Counted from the first letter of the stretch, positions 33,074 through 47,700 are shown. The stretch is DNA of 64,000 bases from Rugalucina vietnamica (GCA_964017185.1 OZ024870.1:24389621-24453620), one strand, 5' to 3'. Program-made: numbers and translations. Notes: generated from the sequence alone by a model not told the origin.

Positions 33074-35062
33074 CCAGAGGACCAATGGTCCTGTAAACGC
33101 TCACCTGAGACCTGAGATATATACCAATAAACTTGTTTGACTAGAATGGTAATATACATGTATATAACCCCAGGGCAGGGTCAGAGCAATGTCTGGAGTC
33201 AATTTCTTTTTTAAATCATAAAGATTCATGATCAGTCCATTTGCCAATTTATTGCAAGTTTTGCCCTTCAAATGACATTGTAACAATTTTCCCCATTCAA
33301 ATGCATGGGCAACCTAAGTTGACCTTGCCATAAAAAAGGTCAAGGTCATCTCAGGGTCATGATTTAAACAAACTTTGTAGAGCTCCATTGCTTGATGCTT
33401 CATGCCAAGTTTCAAAATCATAGGCCTTCTGGTTCTGGAGAAGAAGATTTTTAAAGGCTTTTGCTATTTATAGCCATGGCGGCCATCTTGGTCACGTGAC
33501 CTTGACCAACTTGACAAACTTTCATTTACTCTTCCTAAGAATTCTCCTCATAAAGTTTGGCTTTGATTGGCCAGGCGGTTTCAGAGAAGATGTTTGAACA
33601 TTATGGTCATACACATGTATAAAGCCCCTGGGCAGGGGCAGACAACCCTCTGGGCCAAAAACATTTTCATAAACATGAATATTCTGTCCATTTTCTCATT
33701 CCTAGCAAGTTTTTGCCATTAATTGACATTTTCTTATTTTTTCCCATTCAATTGCATGGGCGGCCTAAGTTGACCTTGCTGTAAAAAAGGTCAAGGTCAT
33801 CCCAGGGTCATGATTTATATAAACTTTGTAGAGCTCCATTGCCTGATGCTTCATGCCAAGTTTCAAAATCATAGGCCTTCTGGTTCTGGAGAAGAAGATT
33901 TTTAAAGGTTTTTGCTATTTATAGCCATGGCGGCCATCTTGATCATGTGACCTTAACCATTTATATAGACTTTCATTCACTCTTCCTAAGAATGCTCCAC
34001 ATAAAGTTTCGCTTTGATTGGCCAAGCGGTTTCAGAGAAAAAGATGTTTGAATAATTTGGTCATACACATGTATATTGCCCGGGGGTGGGGGCAGACAGA
34101 CCCCTGGGGTCCAAATTTTTTCAGAATCATCAATCATAAGTCCATTTGCCCATTTCCTGCAAGTTTTTCCCTACAAATGACATTTTAACACTTTTCCCCA
34201 TTCAAATGCATGAGCGACCTATGTTGACCTTGCCGTAAAATAGGTCAAGGTCATCCCAGGGTCATGATTTATATAAACTTTGTAGAGCTCCAGTCACTGA
34301 TGCTTCACACCAAGTTTCAAAATCATTGGCCTTCTGGTTCTGGAGAAGAAGATTTTTAAAGGTTTTTTCTATTTATAGCCATGGCAGCCATCTTGATCAT
34401 GTGACCTTGACCATTTATATAAACTTTCTTTCCCCCTTCCCAAGGATGCTCCACATGAAGTTTGGCTTTGATTGGCCTAGCGGTTTCACGGGAGAAGATG
34501 TTTGAATATTATGGTCATATACATGTATATATAGCCCCAGGGCAGGGGCAGACAACCCCCCAGGGGCTAAAATTTTCCATTAACATTAATCTTCTGTCCA
34601 TTTGCCTATTCCCAGTAAGTTTTACCCATTAAATAGCATTTTACCATTTTTTCCCATTCAAATGCATTGGCGACCTAAGTTGACCTTGCCATAAAATAGG
34701 TCAAGGTCATCCTAGGGTCATGATTTATATAAATTATGATGGGCCCGCATCCCCGATGCTACATACCAAGTTTCGTGGAAATCGGCCCACTGGTTCTGGA
34801 GAAGCAGATTTTTAAAGGTTTTTGCTATTTATAGCCATGGCGGCCATCTTGGTCATGTGACCTGGACCATTTATATAAACTTTCGTTCCCCCTTCCTAAG
34901 GATGCTCCACATGAAGTTTGGCTTTGATTGGCCAAGTGGTTTCAGAGGAGAAGATCTTTGAAAATGGTGGACGACGGATGACGGACGCCGGACGACGGAC
35001 GGACGCCGGAGCATGGGTATACTATAAGCTCACCTGTGAGCCTTCGGCTCAGGTGAGCTAAA
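33074..35062 (+). mobile_element. Tandem-core family B element, full length
   Basis: 5' end ACCAGAGGACCAATGGTCCT (a small hairpin), then GCTCACCTGAG; four core units of about 453 bp, each with TTGACCTTGCC, GGTCAAGGTCATC and GGCGGCCATCTTG; a GGACGACGG microsatellite; and the 3' hairpin CACCTGTGAGCCTTCGGCTC with AGGTGAGC. Confidence 0.9.
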
Positions 35063-35275
35063 AAGCATCATATTATGCATTGTTCTTGCTTAGTCCAGCT
35101 CTGAAGTCAGTGAAATAACATCTGCCAAAATATCTTTGAGGACAAAATCATGACAGAAAAGCAGCAAAAATATGTTGGTTTACACTTATCATTTGGACAC
35201 AGTCAATATTCAAATGACTACTAAATGATGACTTATTCAAACAAATCAATGTTTAAATCACAAGCACTTTTAATT

Positions 35276-35510
35276 GAGCCGCTGCAGGGGAAAAACAACA
35301 ATGTGCTTAGGCGAAAACAAAGGCGCAGATCAGCTTCGCGGTAACCGCGAAGCTGATCAGCGCCTTTGTTTTCGCTACACGGATAGTACAATTCCTCTAC
35401 TTTCTGAATTAAAAATTTCGAGCCTCTAACCATCTTCTGTGGCTCTGCAGGCTGGTTTGTGTCAGACCTGGTCGGAAACTCAAATTGTTGGTTTTGTCAT
35501 GCACAGGCTC
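35276..35510 (+). repeat. GAGCC MITE just beyond the AGPAT stop
   Basis: AATT duplication at 35272-35275 and 35511-35514. It lies 50 bp past the AGPAT stop codon, possibly in the 3'UTR. Confidence 0.9.
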
Positions 35511-35560
35511 AATTGGCAGGAAGTCCAATGGAGATCACAGATAATTCTTTCCTAGCCCAT

Positions 35561-35736
35561 TTATTTGTTCGTTCCATTTGACAGTTTACTGGCAAGTTTG
35601 TTTTGCGTGGCTTCGTATGAGGTTTTGTTGAACACGTCGAGCATTTGTTCTCGTACTCTTTCCGTGAGTTCTGGTACATTGTCTGATGTAAGGCCGACCG
35701 TAGAGATCTTTGGCAGCACCGTGATTGTGAATTTAC
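35561..35736 (-). CDS. AGPAT: Last coding exon of the AGPAT gene
   Basis: Listed separately because it lies 21.9 kb from exon 5. It begins after TTGTTTCAG, completes the split glycine codon left by exon 5 (phase 1), and codes 58 residues ending SNGTNK. An AATAAA overlaps the stop codon (35565-35560). A palindromic MITE ends 12 nt upstream of its 3' splice site. Confidence 0.93.
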
Positions 35737-38700
35737 CTGAAACAATATGAGCACCGTCCCGAGGAAACCAGTCTTTGGGGTTTCCCACCAGGTCTGACAC
35801 AAACTGGCCTGTGCAACCACAGAAGCAGGCTAGAGGCTTGAAATTGTGGCTATAAGTAGAAGAGGAATTGTACTATCTGAGTAGCAAAAACAAAGGCGCT
35901 GATCAGCTGTGCAGTTACTGCATGGTGTAGTTACTGCACAGCTGATCTGGCCTTTGTTTTCGCATATGCAAAAATCTGGTTTTCTCATGATGCGGCTCAT
36001 ATATGTAATGTCATGTAAAAACTAGAAATTGGCTGCAAGCAAGGCTTTCAGTATACCCCCCGCAAAATTATCTGGAGCTGGCCAATAACTTCCTAAGTCA
36101 AACATGCAGAAAATTTGTCAAAGATATCTTTTCAGCATTATAATTCTTCATGTACATCCTCAGTATGCCAGTCACATCTATAAGATATTAAAAGAATATA
36201 TTGAAAGCTTGAGGTTGATTTCATTATTGTATATAAGCAATGGTCAAGAAATGGCTATGTTGAAAAATGATGTAAATTTGTCAAAAATCACTTTTTCAGT
36301 ATTATAATCATTCATGCACATCTTCAACATGTGTGGAACATGTCTGCAAAGTATTGAAAAGAAATACTGAAAGCCCTAGGAGGAGTTGATTTCACAAACT
36401 ATGCATTACCATGCATTTTTGTATATATGCAATGGTAAAAAAATGGCTATGTTAAAAATTGCTGTAAATTTGTCAAAAACTAGAAATTGGCTGCCAGCAA
36501 GGCTTACAGAATACCCCCCGCAACATTAACACCTAACCTACTGAACAAAGTAACCAGAGGACCAATGGTCCTGTAAACGCTCACCTGAGATCAGCTGCAT
36601 ATACCAATAAACATGTTTGAATATTATGGTATTTAACTCCAGTGCAGGGGCAGATAAGCCCTTGGGCCATTTTCTTTTTTCAGAATCTTCAATATTCTGT
36701 CCATTTGCCAATTTCCTGTTGGCTTTTTCCTTCAAATGACATTTTAACAGTTTTCCCAATTCAGACGTACAGGCAACCCATGTTGACCTTGCCATAAACT
36801 TGGTCAAGGTCATCACAGGGTCATGATTTATATATACATTGGAGTACTTTAGCCATCGATGCCTCACGCCAAGTTTCCTTGAAATCAGTCTATTGGTTTC
36901 AGAGAAGATGATTTTTGATGGGTTTTTACCATATATGGGCATGGCGGCCATCTTGGTCATGTGACCTAGATTATTTATATACACATTGATTCCCCCATTC
37001 TATAGATGCTTCACTTAAAATTTGGCTTTGTTTGGCCAAGCGGCTTCAGAGGAGAAGACGTTTGAATATTATGGAAATATACGTATATTGCCCCGGGGTG
37101 GGGGCACATGAGCCCCTGGGGTCCAATTTTTTTCAGAATCATTAATATCCAGTCCTACTGCCCATTTCCTGCAAGACTTTCACTTTAAATGACATTTTAA
37201 AAGTTTTCCCCATTCAAATGCATTGGTGACCTATGTTGACCTTCCCGTAAAATAGGTCAAGGTCATCACAGGGTCATGATTTATATAAACATTGTAGTGC
37301 TTGAGCCATCAATGCTTCGTGCCAAGTTTCATTGAAATCGGTCAACCGGTTCTGGAGAAGAAGATTTTTGAACGGTTTTTACCATATATGGGCATGGCGG
37401 CCATCTTGGTCATGTGACCTGGATTTTTTATATACATATTTGTTACCCCTTCCTATTGATGCTTCACATAAAATTTCGCTTTGATTGGCCAAGCGGTTTC
37501 AGAGGAGAAGATGTTTGAATATTATGGAGATATACATGTATATTGCCCCGGGGTGGGGGCGGATGAGCCCCTGGTGCCCAATTTTTTTCAGAATCATTGA
37601 TATTCAGTCCTACTGCTCATTTTCTGCAAGATTTTTCCTTTAAATGACAATTTAACAATTTTTCCCATTCAAATGCATTCGCGACCTATGTTGACCTTGC
37701 CGTAAAATAGGTCAAGGTCATCATAGGGTCATGATTTATATACACATTGTAGTGCTTGAGCCATTAATGCTTCATGCCAAGTTTGGTTGAAATCGGTCCA
37801 GTGGTTCCGGAGAAGAAGATTTTTGAAGGGTTTTTACCATATATGGGCATGGCGGCCATCTTGGTCATGTGACCTGGATTATTTACATACACATTGGTTC
37901 CCCCTTCCCATAGATGCTTCATGTAAAATTTGGCTTTGATTGGCCAAGCGGTTTCAGAGGAGAAGATCTTTGAAAATGGTGGACGACGGACGGATGGACG
38001 ACGGAGCATGGGTATACTATAAGCTCACCTTGTGAGCCTGACGGCTCAGGTGAGCTAAAAATCAATCTGTTTTGGTTTGGTTGTTGCTTAGCATCCCAAT
38101 CAACATTTATTCATTCATATCAAGATGGAACCACTGTGTTTACCAGTATTTTGGTAAGCTTACAGTGTCTTGCTCATGGACAACCCGAGGCATGGGATCT
38201 CTTGCTCCGGAAAACTGTACTATTACCCTAGACCACACCGCTCTCCAATCCAATCTTTAAGTATAATTGTATTGTACATTGCTATGAGTGATTGACTTGT
38301 GAATGTGTTCTGCTCACCTTCAAAGGCATCATTAAATAATCTGCTGAGGAATTCTTTCTGTGTGTCTTATTATTGAAGATTGTAGTATGGCACTGCAGCT
38401 GAGACCATTAAATGGTCACTGTAATATACAGGGATTGTATCTACTTGAACATCTTCACTGATGAAGTTGGCATAGAAATGATCAAGAAGTCCACCCTTCC
38501 TATGAGTTGGGCTGGCAATATACTGAGTGAAACTGTAGTACATCATTAGCCTTTTGAGTTTTTCAGCACTGGTTTGTGTTGAAAGCATGTCAATATTGAA
38601 ATCCCCAGTTATGATGGTAGGAACAGCTCTTATTGGCATCTCAGATATCAAACATTCCAGTTCTCTGAGAAAGTCCCTGTCTGTGAATCTTGGGTTCTTG

Positions 38701-41700
38701 TAAATTACTGCCACACAAAACCTCAATTGTGGTGCCTGTCTCGGTGACAGCAGAATAATCAGATGTTCTGTGTTCAGATTAGGGATGGAGTACTGTTTCA
38801 TTATATGGTAGTCCAGGCTGATGTACATTAACAGGCCTCCACTTCTGTGCTGTCGAGAAACATTGTCATGTCGCAGGACCTGCTTGTTTTCCAAATATGG
38901 ACAATCATCAGCATGTTTTAACCAAGTTTCAGCGAGGCAAATGATGTCTCCTGATATGACATTCTTGTCTGTTTCCATTTGTCTTGCATGTGGTAGCAGG
39001 GAGTTTACATTTAAAAAGCGGACTCTTAAGCAGAAGTCTGAACTTGCTCTTACAGAAACTGGTATGGGAACTTTCAAGATAGCATTGCTTTTCATCCGCA
39101 CTATTTCCTTCTGGGATTTTACATTGACTTTGATCTTTCTCGGGTCCATTTTTCCTAGTATAAATAAACCATGTAATGATTTGGTCCTGCTAATGCCAGT
39201 ATAAAACTGGCCAGATCTGAATGGCCCCTCACAAGACAGTACTAGTTCATCTTCAGTTTTACCCTGTTCTTTGTGGATAGTTAGAGCCCATGCTAACTTT
39301 ATTGGAAACTGAATCCGCTTGGCTGTTACCTTTGAATATCGCCCTAGTCGTTTACATATTTCCACACGGGGTATTGGTGTCCAGTCTGGGTTCGGGAGAG
39401 TGCCTCTAAAGATTCTTCTGCAGTTTCTTCCTACTCTATTTTCATCGAATTTAACAAGAATGTATTTTGGAATGTAATTCTGTAGGTCTTGCTCATTATC
39501 TGGTGGTGGTGGTAGAAAACCTTTCACTACACCAGCAGCACAATTTACCAGTCCATCAGAAACATCTATGTTTTTTGTCAGGATTATCCTGGCACCCACA
39601 GCCAGTGTAACTTCTTTGGCCAATCCGCATTTTTCTGCTCCAAAAGAAGCTACATCCACTCTTCCTGTTTGGGAGTCTCTTGTTGAATCTGTTGCAACAA
39701 ATGTGTATTTTGGAGTTGATAAAGTGTCCAACATCTTCTTGTTGTGGGCATTGACTCTATCATTATATGCAAATACATGTGGAGCCACAGTAGGATAATT
39801 GTCATTGTCTTCTGTTGTCTCCCTTTCTTTTAGCACTTCTATATCAGCTGCTGTGTGCTGGCCAATCCTGATTCTGTTGAGTAGTGAGGAGAACTTTTCA
39901 TCATCTTGTTGACGAACAATTTGTGTCAGTTCTACAATTTTAAAATGGGTAGTCCACAGAGAGCCATATATTGCTGCAAGTTCATCTGATGGTGGGTCAA
40001 ACACTGGAAACTGACCCACAGGAGGGAGCTGCAGCAAGTCACCAACTGCCAACACTGAAATTCCACCAAACGGTTCTTCATTCCCCATGATGTCACAGAG
40101 GCGTCTGTGTATTGTTAGCAGCATGTCACACCCTACCATAGAAATTTCATCAATAATCAGGATCTTGACATCTCCTAGACTTTCTTTAAGGGATGCTAAT
40201 TTTTCATTTGACAGAGGTATGTAGTCATCAAATTTTGTTTGTTCAATTGGTATGAGTAATGCACTATGAATTGTATATCCTGATACATTGTATGCAGCAG
40301 TCCCTGTAGGTGCACATACAAGCACATGTCTACTGTCAATCTGGTTATTCCTTGTGAACATTCTTGTAGCTGTCTGAACAATAGCTCGAACTAAATGGCT
40401 TTTTCCAACCCCAGCACCACCTGTTAGGAATATATGAAAGGCTGGTGGCTTTTCGATCTGATGAGTCAACACCATCTTTGTACACCAATCCAAAATGTGG
40501 CTGTGCACATCTGACTGCAGATCATTTAGGGACAGCACCAGGTCATTGTACTCTTGAGAAGTCATTTTTTCTGTCTGCAGCTCATAGCTATGTGGTATAA
40601 GCCCAAGATCACCTCTCACTTGTTGATCTTCTGAAACGTCAAGAGCATTGTATAAGCTCCGCTCATCTTGATGGGTTCCTTCTTCTCGTTCATCAACTCT
40701 TGCTTGTTCATTCTGAGCTGCAATGTCACCCCAGCTATCTTCTGGCACACCAAACTCTTCCAAGTTGTCCATTGCTACAGCCACATCCTCAGCATGATGT
40801 TCAAATCTGGATTGATTCTCTCGAATGACGGCTGTGTTATCTGTATAACAGGCTTTGTATGAGGTTTTTAGTAAGTCTGAGGCCTCATCACGCCATGGCA
40901 GATACAAAAGTAACTGGGAATGGTAATACTTTTCAGGGTCCTGATAAACAGAAAACTGATGTGATCGTATTATTGCCTCTGTTTTCCTTTTAACCATATG
41001 TCCAAGATCCCTTTTAAGCACTATCTGTTTTGGCAAATTATCTTCAGCTACTTCATCATCACTATCATCTTGACCGGAATTGTCTCCTTGGTGGTTGTCT
41101 TTGTTCCTGGAAGAGGTTCTATAACCATAGTTAGCAGCAAAAGCAGCTAGGCACATACCCTCTAGTCTGTTTGGTCTTGCGGCATACCTATCCAAGATGT
41201 TGGTCTGAAACACATCTGGATCGTCATCTTCTAGCTGTTTGAGTACCTTCATTGGTTTGAATAATCTTGTCCTATTTTCAGGAAGATCAGTAGGAATGAA
41301 GAGCACTTGTCTTGATCCTTGTGTGAGTGGCAAAGATAGGAGACGGTATACTGCCTCTTGTGCACAAACTTCCCTATGAGATAGGAACTTCTTAGCAACA
41401 CTTTTCATTGATGCTTTAGCACCTAGATGTTGGCCAGATTTACTCACTGCCTTTAGGAGATCACCTAATGTCTTTTCTGGCTTGGAAACATATGAAGCAA
41501 CATAAAATACACAGGTCAACACAGATGTTACAAATTGCACATCCAGGTTTGCTTCCCAGGCTTTCATCAAAACTTCGTTGTAGTTGTTAATGAATATTTC
41601 AGATGTTTCTCTTTTCAACATAATAGCTGGTTGACCCTTTTTGGTTTTGAACCACTTAAGTGCTTCCATATAGCTCTCTTCGTCTATGTTAACTCTGTCT

Positions 41701-44700
41701 AGCAAAGTGTCAATTGTGATTTCTGAGTCACCATCTAGTTTGTCTAGCTCCTCATGGACATTTGCTAAGATCTCCTTATAATACTCCTGCTTAGCAGTTG
41801 GTACATCTTCTTCTGAAGGCTTGAAGGCAGTTGTTGTTTTCACAGGCAGGCGAGGAAAGTGAAATCTGCAGGCCTTTCCATGTTTCCTACAAGATCCTGA
41901 ATGAGTATGCTTCTGAACAAGCAGCAGTAGATCTTTCAAACTGTCATCGTCTTTAGGTAGACTACATGCTAGATGTTGATCTACATACTGAGCAATTTCC
42001 TCTTCAGTATTGGTGTCAAATGAAGGGGCGTCTTTGCACCATGCCAGCATGTGTAAATGTGGAGATCCCCTTTGCTGGAATTCAATCCTATATTTATAGT
42101 CAATAATTTTACCCAAAGGGTTCAGATTTTTGTTCAAGAGAATGTGCTTCATGAACTTCTGAACCCTGTCATCAAAGTGTCTTGCTGCTGTAACAGGGTT
42201 AGTCCTCAGCCAATGACATCTCTCCTCCCACGATAAGTTAGCAATAGCTTCTTCTGTTAGGCTGTTTCCTTGTTGCTGGGCAATTATCCTTATTGTGTCT
42301 GTCCACTTCAGGTCAGCTGCTGAAAGTGTTATAAACCATGTACATGCACCTAGTTGGCGAATCATACCCAGGAGATCATAGAGCATTTTGTTATAAAATG
42401 CTGGTGAGCCACGAATGTTTTGAAGGAAATGTATCCCCAATTCATTGTGAATAAATGAGGAAACTTTCTGTTTCAAGTCGCCAGCTGTAACATCCACTTG
42501 TTTGCCTTTTCTTAATGCAATTGACAAATTATCAGCTACTTCTTTTGCTTCTGATCGGTACTGAGCATAAAAAATATATTCAATATTTTTACTAAATCTG
42601 CCATCACAGTTTAAGATTCGTGCTTGAAAGTATTTCTTCAATGATAGTTTAGTTTCCCTATTCATGGAGAATCCAAATTTTCCAGTTGGGAAGAGATGAG
42701 GGAAGCTCAATTCTTCCGCATGTTCATCTGCTTCAAATGGCTGTGGCCTTTTCCCTTCCCCTGGAGCAATGTTGAGCAAAACATCTGACTTTTCCATAGC
42801 TGCCTTTGGCTGGAGACATGAATCATAAGGCAGTCCACTAAGGCCAGTCCTGTCTTCATCTTCCTCTGCTTCATCATGATCCTCTTGCTCCTGCAGTTCA
42901 GCTTCAGCTTCATCAGGTGCCTCTGCTTCAGCATTATCTTGATCTGTAGCTGTATCAGCTGTGAGAGATGCCCAGAGTTCTGGAAGTTGTCTTGCATTTG
43001 TGTCTTCCCAATTCTCATCTATTAACACATCCTTGTAGAATGGATTCTGTAACCCATGCTTTAATAATTGCAAAGCTTGCTTGATTTTATATGGCTGTAT
43101 ATTTTGCATGACTACATGCCCTCTGTACTGTAACTTTCTCTTGAGCTTTACAGCGACCACAGAATCGGGAGTTGGCGCCCTGGGTAAGACGGATAACGTC
43201 TGCTCTGGCTCAACTGGGATATTGACGACACATCCATGAATGGCCTTTTGTTTACCACGCGGCAGTCCTAGAAGCTTCATAAATGGTATTCTCCTTGATA
43301 TAAACACAACTTCAAGAGAAGTTAGATCTTTCAACGGCAATGGTATGTCATCAAGTTTCAAACAATTCGCAACTGCAATACTTGGCATACTGCCTTTCCG
43401 TAGTGCATTTCTGCATGTATGACATATATATTCAAGATCATCATGTGACAGTTTCAAAGTTCTACATTTATTCATAAACACCTTTTGGTCATCTTTGAAC
43501 TCATCTTCAGAAAACCTTGTCACAGTTCCTCGAAATAAAAGTCTATTACAAGATGTACAGATATATGTAGGACCCTCTTGTATAACTGTTTTGAATAATT
43601 TTATAGCCATTTCTACTGTATGTGGAAGCTGCCTTTGCTGCTCCTTTCTTTCCAGGTCCTTGGTTTTATCTTTACTTTTCAGTTGTGGTGTTTTCTGTTT
43701 TCGATGGCCTTCTTGTGATAGTTTGTTTCTGAGTTTTCTACCTGTAGCTTGCTCTGGGGTTTCTTTATTCAGAGCCTCCTTCTTACGAAGAATGTCAGTT
43801 TGTTTCTCTCTTGCCTTCTGTTGAGGTGTTTTCTGTTTTCGATGGCCTTCTACTGATCGTTTGTTTCTGAGTTTTCTCTCTGTAGCTTCAATTGGGGTTT
43901 CCTTGTTCAAAGCCTCCTTCTTACGAAGAATGTCAGTTTGTTTCTCTCTTGCCTTCTGTTGTGATGTTTTCTGTTTTCGATGGCCTTCTTGTGATAGTTT
44001 GTTTCTGAGTTTTCTATCTGTAGCTTTCTCTGGGGTTTCTTTGTTCAGAGCCTCCTTCTTACGAAGAATGTCAGTTTGTTTTGCTCTTGCCTCCTGTTGC
44101 ACTGTTTTCCTACTTCGGTGGCGTTCTTGTGATAGTTTGTTTCTGTGTCTTCTTTCTGCAGCTTCATCTGGCATTTCTTTACTTAAAGCTACTTTTTTAC
44201 GATATGCATCTTTTTGTTTGTCTAAAGCTCTTTGCAGCTGTGTTTTCTGGAATCTCTGTTTTCGTTGTGACAAAATGTAGGTTTGTTTTCGCCTCCTAGC
44301 ATTTCCTCCATTTTTTGAGCTCTCCTTCATAAAAATAGTCTCTTGGTCCTCTTGTTTGATGCTTTGCCAATAATTTTCACTTTTACTTATACCCTGTACA
44401 CTTTGTTTCTCTTGGAATGACACTGTTCTTTTTGTAGTTTGATTTATCTTTATTTTTTTCACATTCATTTGATCCTCAGAAATATCATTTTCACATTTGC
44501 GCTTTTCTGTGATGCTTGATTCATGTTTTTTTCGCAACTGCATATATTTCTGTCTTTTGAAATATGTGTGCATTAATACATCAGTAGTATCTTTACCTTT
44601 ATTTGTACAAGCTCTGTCAGTACTGTGATTATCATTATGATGCCTTCTTTCAACGGCAATGTTCAAACTGCTATCAAATTCTTTGTTGCTTTCCAGTTGC

Positions 44701-47700
44701 TTACTTATTTTCTTTCTACTGGGAGCCTCAGTCTTGCAACTTTCAACATTTATTTGGTTTTTAATACTGTTTGTCTGTTTAACTTCATCATACACAAATT
44801 TTCCATGAACTTCCGTTTTTCTCTGTGGCACATCTTTAAATGACACTTTTGTAAATACATCTTTGGTCTGAGCTTTCTCTTCCTTTAAACCTCTGTCCAA
44901 TTTATCTTTGAACGCAGAATGCATCTGTTTGACAGTTTGGCTTTGCGATTCTTTAATTTCTTTATAGTTACCTATAGAAGGTAATTGACAACTGGGTTTA
45001 TAAATATCTTCATTCATATCAACAGTATCCATGACACTTACAATTCTATCAAAACTCTTTACTTTATTTAAGTCCATTTCTTTCATCAAATCACCTGTTT
45101 TGTATTGTTTATGTAGCTTGCTACCAATATCTAATTGCTTCCTATTATTATTAATTAACAAGTTTGAAGCTTTACTATCTTCTGTATTTCTTAAACTTGG
45201 TTCACTTTCAGAAATACTGTTCCCAACTTTTCTTTCGAATCTGTAACACCCACTCTTCAATCGAAAAACATTAAGGCCTGATCTATTAGAAAGACCTGGG
45301 GGTCTTGTTACTAACCTCTGTTTATCTTTATTTATATTCTGTTCTTCCTCTAAACTCCCAGTGTCTTGATTTGTATATATACCTTCTACAGCAATGTCTC
45401 CTTTTTTAAAAAAACCCTCCTCTTCAATCAAAACATCCCTTGGCTCATTATTTGACTTCCATGTATCACTGTTTAAAGAGAACATTGTTTTATTCATTTC
45501 ATATGGCTTTTCTTCTAACTTTTCACTAAATATCTTGCTCTTTTTTATACTAGAAGTACCATCAAGCTCAACACATTCTTCATTCTCAGTACAACTTAAC
45601 TTTGTGTCTTCATAATTGGATAAAATGAAGTGTTGTTGATTGTTATTATGCAGTGTTTGATCAGAGCAACTGACATTCCCATGTACTTCAGATGAATCAC
45701 CCACTTCCTTCCTAACTGCTGCAGCATCAGCTGACTGCACTAGGTTACAGTTGCTTTCAGTAGTACCAACTGTCTTATTAGGGTTCAAACACTCATGCAT
45801 ATCTGTAGATTTAACACTCCGCAAGAAACACTTTTCAATACATTTGACTTCTTGCGGACAATCTTTATCTAATCTAACACTATGATGATTCATTATAGTT
45901 TCATTTTTCTTATCAACAATGAACTCACTTGAATGCATCATACTTCCATCATTTGATTTACCTTCATAATGCATGTAAGTCTGATTTGTAGGTATTACTA
46001 CAGAACAGTTTTTAGTTTCATCTTGACCTACAGTTATTTGAGTTTCATGCTTTATTAAACACTCTTCCATTGAAACACTTCTTTCCTCATTATTAAACAT
46101 CACTGTACATGTATCAATGCTACCGGAAGAACCATCTTTATCTGTGCCAGCATATGTCACAGTTTCATCTGATACCAAATCTTTGCTTAATATCTGCTGT
46201 TTAAGAGCAGAAACTATGATGTTTTCAAAGTCCTCTGCATTATCATAGTCACAACATGAAATATCCAGGTCTAAAAACCCATATCTCTGGGTGCAATGAG
46301 TGTTTTCAACAAAATCACATGTTTGTCTTCTGTAATCATGATTTAAAACTCCAGTTTCTTTACATTCATGACTGCTTTGTATATGATTTGCAGATTCTTT
46401 TCTGCTATTAGTGTTTTTCACAAAATCATTGTCTATATTTTGATTATACTGATTCACATTAATTAGTACTGTATCAACATCAGCCTGATAACAGGTGTTA
46501 GTTTCTCTGATTTTGATAAAGTCTTGATACACTGATCCATCATCGTCCTCATTCAGACTTTCTTCCATTTTATCAACACTTTCATTTGTCTCTTGAAGTT
46601 CATGGGAGTTAAAAAGAGTAGCTTCAAAGTCAGAAACTTCAGTGTCATAAACAGCATCCAGTTTCAGAAAACCCAGTTTTTTACTATTCACTTTGTTCCC
46701 ATCTTGAACACATGATGCTGTACTTTGTTCAGGAGATAACTGTTTGTCTTGGCCAATGCATTCTGATGGAGAGTCATCCATCTCTTCCTGTAGCTTGTAC
46801 TGAGCAGCTGGAGCTGCACTCCTGAAAAATAAAACCTATCCATGCCAGAGCTCAGTTGCATGCTTAAACTAAACAATTGATTATAATGCATATGATTATT
46901 TGTGTCAATCTTTATTAAATGGCTAATTTATTCGGCCTGACAAGCAGTATTTGTTGGACTTAATCCAGTATCCAGTATCAGCAGAATAAGGAACCAATTT
47001 TTCACAAAAGAATATGTGAACTTTCACTACTACACCAAATTGTGCAACAATAAAGGAGGCTCTCTATTTTTACAATGATTTACCAAAATGTATACAGCTT
47101 ATACTGATAGGTGTCAAATTTATTTCACTCCTTTTTCTGTGAGAAATATTACACACTTCACAATAAGCCTAAATGGTCAAGAGGTTGCCATTGTCATGAT
47201 CAAAATCATTATCATGAATATTAACATATGCACAGGTAAATCAAGGTGCAAACCGTAAAACATGTTTGTTTGATTAGTTGCTTTTCATCCCTGGCTATGG
47301 TCAAGACGGGATATTGTCTGCATTTTATGGCACTCAAGCCTTACATTGGGATGTTATGGCAGCCGAAATGTGCTACAAACTCTATCACCCAATTAAATAA
47401 CTATCCATATATACATGGATGATTTAAACATTCCCTGACACACTCTGACCTTCTAAGGGGTTAACTGGAAATCAGATGGTCATTCAGTCCCTAATTAGCT
47501 TTGCCTTGAGGCACAAGCAACAGTGGGTGCAGGCGCATGAAAATCATGATATTGGTAAACCCAAATTCAATTATGTATAAATTACCTAGAAATGCTTTGT
47601 TTCAGCCTCCTGTTTTCTCTCCAAAATCGATCTGATTTTTTCTTCCCTTTTTTTGGCATCTCTGTTTTTGTCTATAAATCTGTCTCTATCAAACTTATTT

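Noticed and set aside
36538..36984. 148-codon - strand ORF
   Set aside because: Lies wholly in family B repeat units; similar frames recur in other copies.
38370..38970. A separate LINE endonuclease gene
   Set aside because: The endonuclease domain is in frame with the helicase in one ORF, as expected for Helentrons.
42707..43018. 103-codon frame on the - strand
   Set aside because: A shifted frame inside the Helentron ORF with no domain.
43495..44299. Open frames of 109, 139 and 72 codons on the + strand
   Set aside because: Antisense shadows of the basic repeats in the Helentron ORF.
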